Positions 63,401 through 64,000 of a stretch of 64,000 bases of DNA are shown here, piece after piece. Within the stretch, counting starts at the first letter, position 1, and the number at the start of each line of letters is the position of its first letter. The position numbers and the translations under genes were made by a program. The stretch covers positions 62,001-126,000 of the forward strand of contig CANQFA010000003.1 in assembly GCA_947597925.1 (NCBI GenBank), in the 5' to 3' direction. Source of the DNA: an uncultured Clostridia bacterium. Its GTDB lineage: Bacteria > Bacillota > Clostridia > Christensenellales > Borkfalkiaceae. Below the pieces are notes generated by a model. The model was not told the origin of the DNA. It saw only the letters and a program-made list of their open reading frames with translations, and did no database searches.

Positions 63401-64000
63401 ACATACTTGCCGCCGACATCTGCCGTGACGGCCTCGAGATTGGTGAGCTTGGAGAAGGTCTCTGCCGTGATGTTGTCAAGTCTCGTGGGGATGTGGATCC
63501 TCGTGATGGAATCGCAGCCCGTAAATGCGCCGTCGCGGATGTCGAGCGGGGTAGGATTCTCACCGCCGGGCGTGGGAAGGAAGTCGAGTTCCTGAAGGGA
63601 CGTGCAGCCCTTGAATGCATCCTGCTGGATCTGTGCCACGGTATAGCTGATGGAAAGCTTGATGAGGCCGGTGACATTGGCAAAGGCACCCGTCGGGATG
63701 GTGGTCACGCCTTTGGGAATGGTGTAGTCGCCGCTCTTGGCCGCGGGATAGTAGCGGAGCATCACCTGGCCGTTGTTGGTGTCGATGAGGACACCGTTGT
63801 CGGAGGAGTAGCGCACCTCTTCGGTGTTGTCCTCCACCTTATAGACATTGACCGCACGAAGCGCCGTGCAACCCGAGAAGGTATTATCGTTGTTCAAGTC
63901 GATGAGGGTGACCGTGTCGGGGATATTGAGGACTTCGAGCGAGGTGCTGCTCTTGAAGTCGATGACACGCGTGACGGGCTTGCCTTCGACACATGCGGGA
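57442..64000 (-). CDS. Giant BspA-like LRR protein, N-terminus beyond the window
   Basis: At least 2185 residues are visible and the frame is open to the right edge; there is no start codon or signal peptide in view. It is made almost wholly of LRR_5 units of 22-24 residues (SIGSYAFQNCYKLSSINLEA-like), probably over 70 of them, broken by short islands such as GVLIDTNNGQVMLRYYP typical of BspA proteins. It ends without a sortase motif, LRR cap or helix, with FETCASCGVAWLRD near the C-terminus. No promoter or strong terminator was found between it and the membrane-protein gene 137 nt downstream, so it may head the same transcript. Confidence 0.93.
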   Translation of the reverse strand, partial: PACVEGKPVTRVIDFKSSTSLEVLNIPDTVTLIDLNNDNTFSGCTALRAVNVYKVEDNTEEVRYSSDNGVLIDTNNGQVMLRYYPAAKSGDYTIPKGVTTIPTGAFANVTGLIKLSISYTVAQIQQDAFKGCTSLQELDFLPTPGGENPTPLDIRDGAFTGCDSITRIHIPTRLDNITAETFSKLTNLEAVTADVGGKYVAIDGLLCTNVDGGAATEYEVIFAPKGKDLGNYSIPANIVSIGERAFYEHPKLTGITIPGYVRNIGEEAFGHITVLETITFSGTKDDQDLVIAKRAFYAGYKGTTGSDSGTNTLVTELHLPANVTMIGDYAFGKYTKLTEVWVDTDRETVDFGDYAFGADNGTTHISYVTTAHIGPKVPAFSYSGFFGSKLATIEVDPDNLYVKSDDDVIYDIEGANILFFPVDKGGEFNIPDGVVAIAPSAFADREELVKVTIPASVTVVGENAFNSCGKLQTVIFRAPEEGEEAAALEIEQRAFYLCSKLSDIELPERLEHLGKNVFYNCDALERIKFPKNLKVIDQAENSSYMGGGTYFDIFQGCDKLKEVTVDEENQYYTGIDGVLYAVKAVKLSADADVTYEPYEVLFTSPGATGNITIPGTIRTVRTYAFRDINNVTGITFTDLVDLYDAETGELDETELKIQSYALYGYNLDTTYGTYNESVKSIVLPKGLKTMSKNFIYDWKGLTSIIIPNTVTSIEAGTFYGSYNIKTVTFEKGGTEGLRIEDGTIDSESMGAYYTGAFTYVSSYTTTTVEFNFTSIVLPARTKYIGNYAFYHQPLTSVTFDDDGEISDLEIGSYAFGYCDKLENFEIPEGTTGILGSAFYYAVLPEIKLPESLVTIGPSAFYYAKLAKPQDKLVIPASVTSIGASAFYDYYNNFKLKEVDLSAATGLTEIGNNAFYGLKQLQTVKFAEATEESPDLTIGLSAFFNCNNLNNVTLPANVISIGNTAFKQNYALDTFTFGTYKTGDNAGKCKLESIGNNVFEKTALTSFSFPESTAADGIDLGEKLFNFCSKLTTVTISKSIRNIDNVFTGCGSLKTVNVAEGSSFFSVDKGKLPVLYDGEGNSVLFVYAAVKGEFEILGGTRIGQGAFNSQVDLEKITIAQSVQEIDSYAFANCINLESVTFKAGSVLTSIGSYAFQNCYKLSSINLEACARLTTLGTDGTGYVFQYCDALTSLELPASLTTIGTYTFAYTGLQSLDLSGCTSLTDLANYALAYDTSLTSVTFPTSLVFLGTNTFRGSDNISEIDLSQTKVYHLSATRDQAQTGNTGLFIFDCEYLETVKLPAGFKSIGLNAFNGATNLNEIIIGDNEPNDLSSLSSFQCGALQHSGIPNVKLPGTITYNTKSPSSSTTYYGIVEGCERLTTVEFVGGANLTEIPRSMFKGCTNLTTVNFDQLKNLATIGQDAFRGCGFTEVDLSKCKGSATFMSATYTFAECANLTKITLPEGVTKVGNYAFMGTGFTSVDLGDFAQFTSWGNYMFQKCLNLTEVTIPSTVNLTASAGTYMFDGCESLRTVNIEEDYKGALPNYMFRGCSQLETVNFNDAKVSALGTNLFQNCVALQSIDLSSSTATALGNYMFAGCENLKDITVPATIKTAGTYTFQNCTSLQTLDLSGTGIGRFASTATGNVTYSLAVHTFEGCTDLKKLSLPAAGITQVGGQVFLNCTSLTEIENLNIAQLTHIGKEAFRNCAYVTGSVALNSQLQVLGENAFFECPGITGFRLADGSTTIEKVTVASTSTSKPDQGYARFDVSTGMLVATKLDTQEVIIYGVPYGSGITDNTLKITGNATIAAYSFQNLKLEGVTKLDLSEMTVESFPNYAFAGAPFTEIVLPDTVKTLGTYTFSDCPNLTTVHLPKELTKMGNYTFQNCESLQEVDYPETLTSIPAYTFKGAGITEFDVPEQVTVIGAYAFQLSKLSKFTVPAWVTQLGQYAFAESEVTSVAFESDPQIIDNKGDVPSIVNSYLFNKCVKLTSVDFGPRTTIYANEFRGCGLKTLTIPETITKMDGGYVFSESALEEIDFEGNPFDSASSMPNYVFQNATSLRTVHLPEDLVGMGNHWFKGCTSLQEVNLPDTLTRIGSATFQDCTSLKKSIVLSESIVEVGANAFNGCVNIPSIELSAGVGTIANTVFAGWTATQRILVRNSRFETCASCGVAWLRDIAAEVVFDYGTQA

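Noticed and set aside
1..64000. CRISPR array, insertion sequence, integrase or prophage
   Set aside because: No short spaced direct repeats, transposase-like proteins, terminal inverted repeats or phage structural genes were seen. The long repeats are within coding LRR or cysteine-repeat proteins.

Overview
The window is a high-GC, gene-dense stretch of a bacterial chromosome, most likely from an anaerobic, high-GC member of the Clostridia (gut Firmicutes/Bacillota). The evidence is pyruvate:ferredoxin oxidoreductase, MutS2, RNase Y, a YerC-type TrpR-like regulator, strong Shine-Dalgarno sites, consensus sigma-A promoters and a family of BspA-like leucine-rich-repeat surface proteins. A species name cannot be given. 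I count 37 protein genes (two cut by the window edges, one apparently broken) and two tRNAs. No gene-free stretch exceeds 300 bases; the longest are 265-533 and 11340-11594, and both hold promoters or hairpins.

Layout. 1-5222: a small unknown gene divergent from nifJ, then an alpha/beta hydrolase and a bidirectional terminator. 5230-11126: an accessory block with a PD-(D/E)XK nuclease-like protein, a WYL regulator, a 140-aa P-loop protein, a DprA-like protein and a RecQ helicase fused to a phosphoribosyltransferase domain, ending beside tRNA-Val. 11362-11535: an orphan promoter and hairpin that may be a small RNA. 11595-22505: housekeeping genes on the minus strand (acpP, deoxyinosine glycosylase, M16 peptidase, NodB-type protein, mutS2, U32 protein, HAD phosphatase, uvrC, one unknown). 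22604-24988: a Schlafen/DUF2075-type helicase with a nuclease-like N-terminus, beside tRNA-Ser. 25150-27759: an amino-acid ABC transporter with yerC. 27850-29630: rny. 29740-33310: an ABC exporter of the MacB/FtsX class. 33314-33700: a zinc-ribbon gene with an in-frame TGA. 33853-38590: a lipoprotein with 15 cysteine-rich repeats and an LRR tail. 38610-41324: a P-type Ca2+ ATPase. 41453-64000: a long minus-strand cluster.

The last cluster, read 5' to 3', runs: a giant LRR protein (over 2185 aa, truncated by the window end), a membrane protein, MoxR AAA+ ATPase, DUF58 protein, two BatA-like membrane proteins with von Willebrand A-type domains, an LRR lipoprotein and a 1683-aa repeat lipoprotein. 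Several genes overlap by 4 nt. It looks like one transcription unit joining a MoxR/Bat envelope module to very large secreted repeat proteins.

The parts most worth a second look are the RecQ-PRTase/DprA pair (a two-gene echo of the ComFA-ComFC-DprA competence proteins in a defence-like neighbourhood), the MoxR-Bat-LRR cluster, the cysteine-rich repeat lipoprotein, the in-frame TGA, and genes whose promoters predict leaderless mRNAs. Nearly all promoters seen have a 17-nt spacer.
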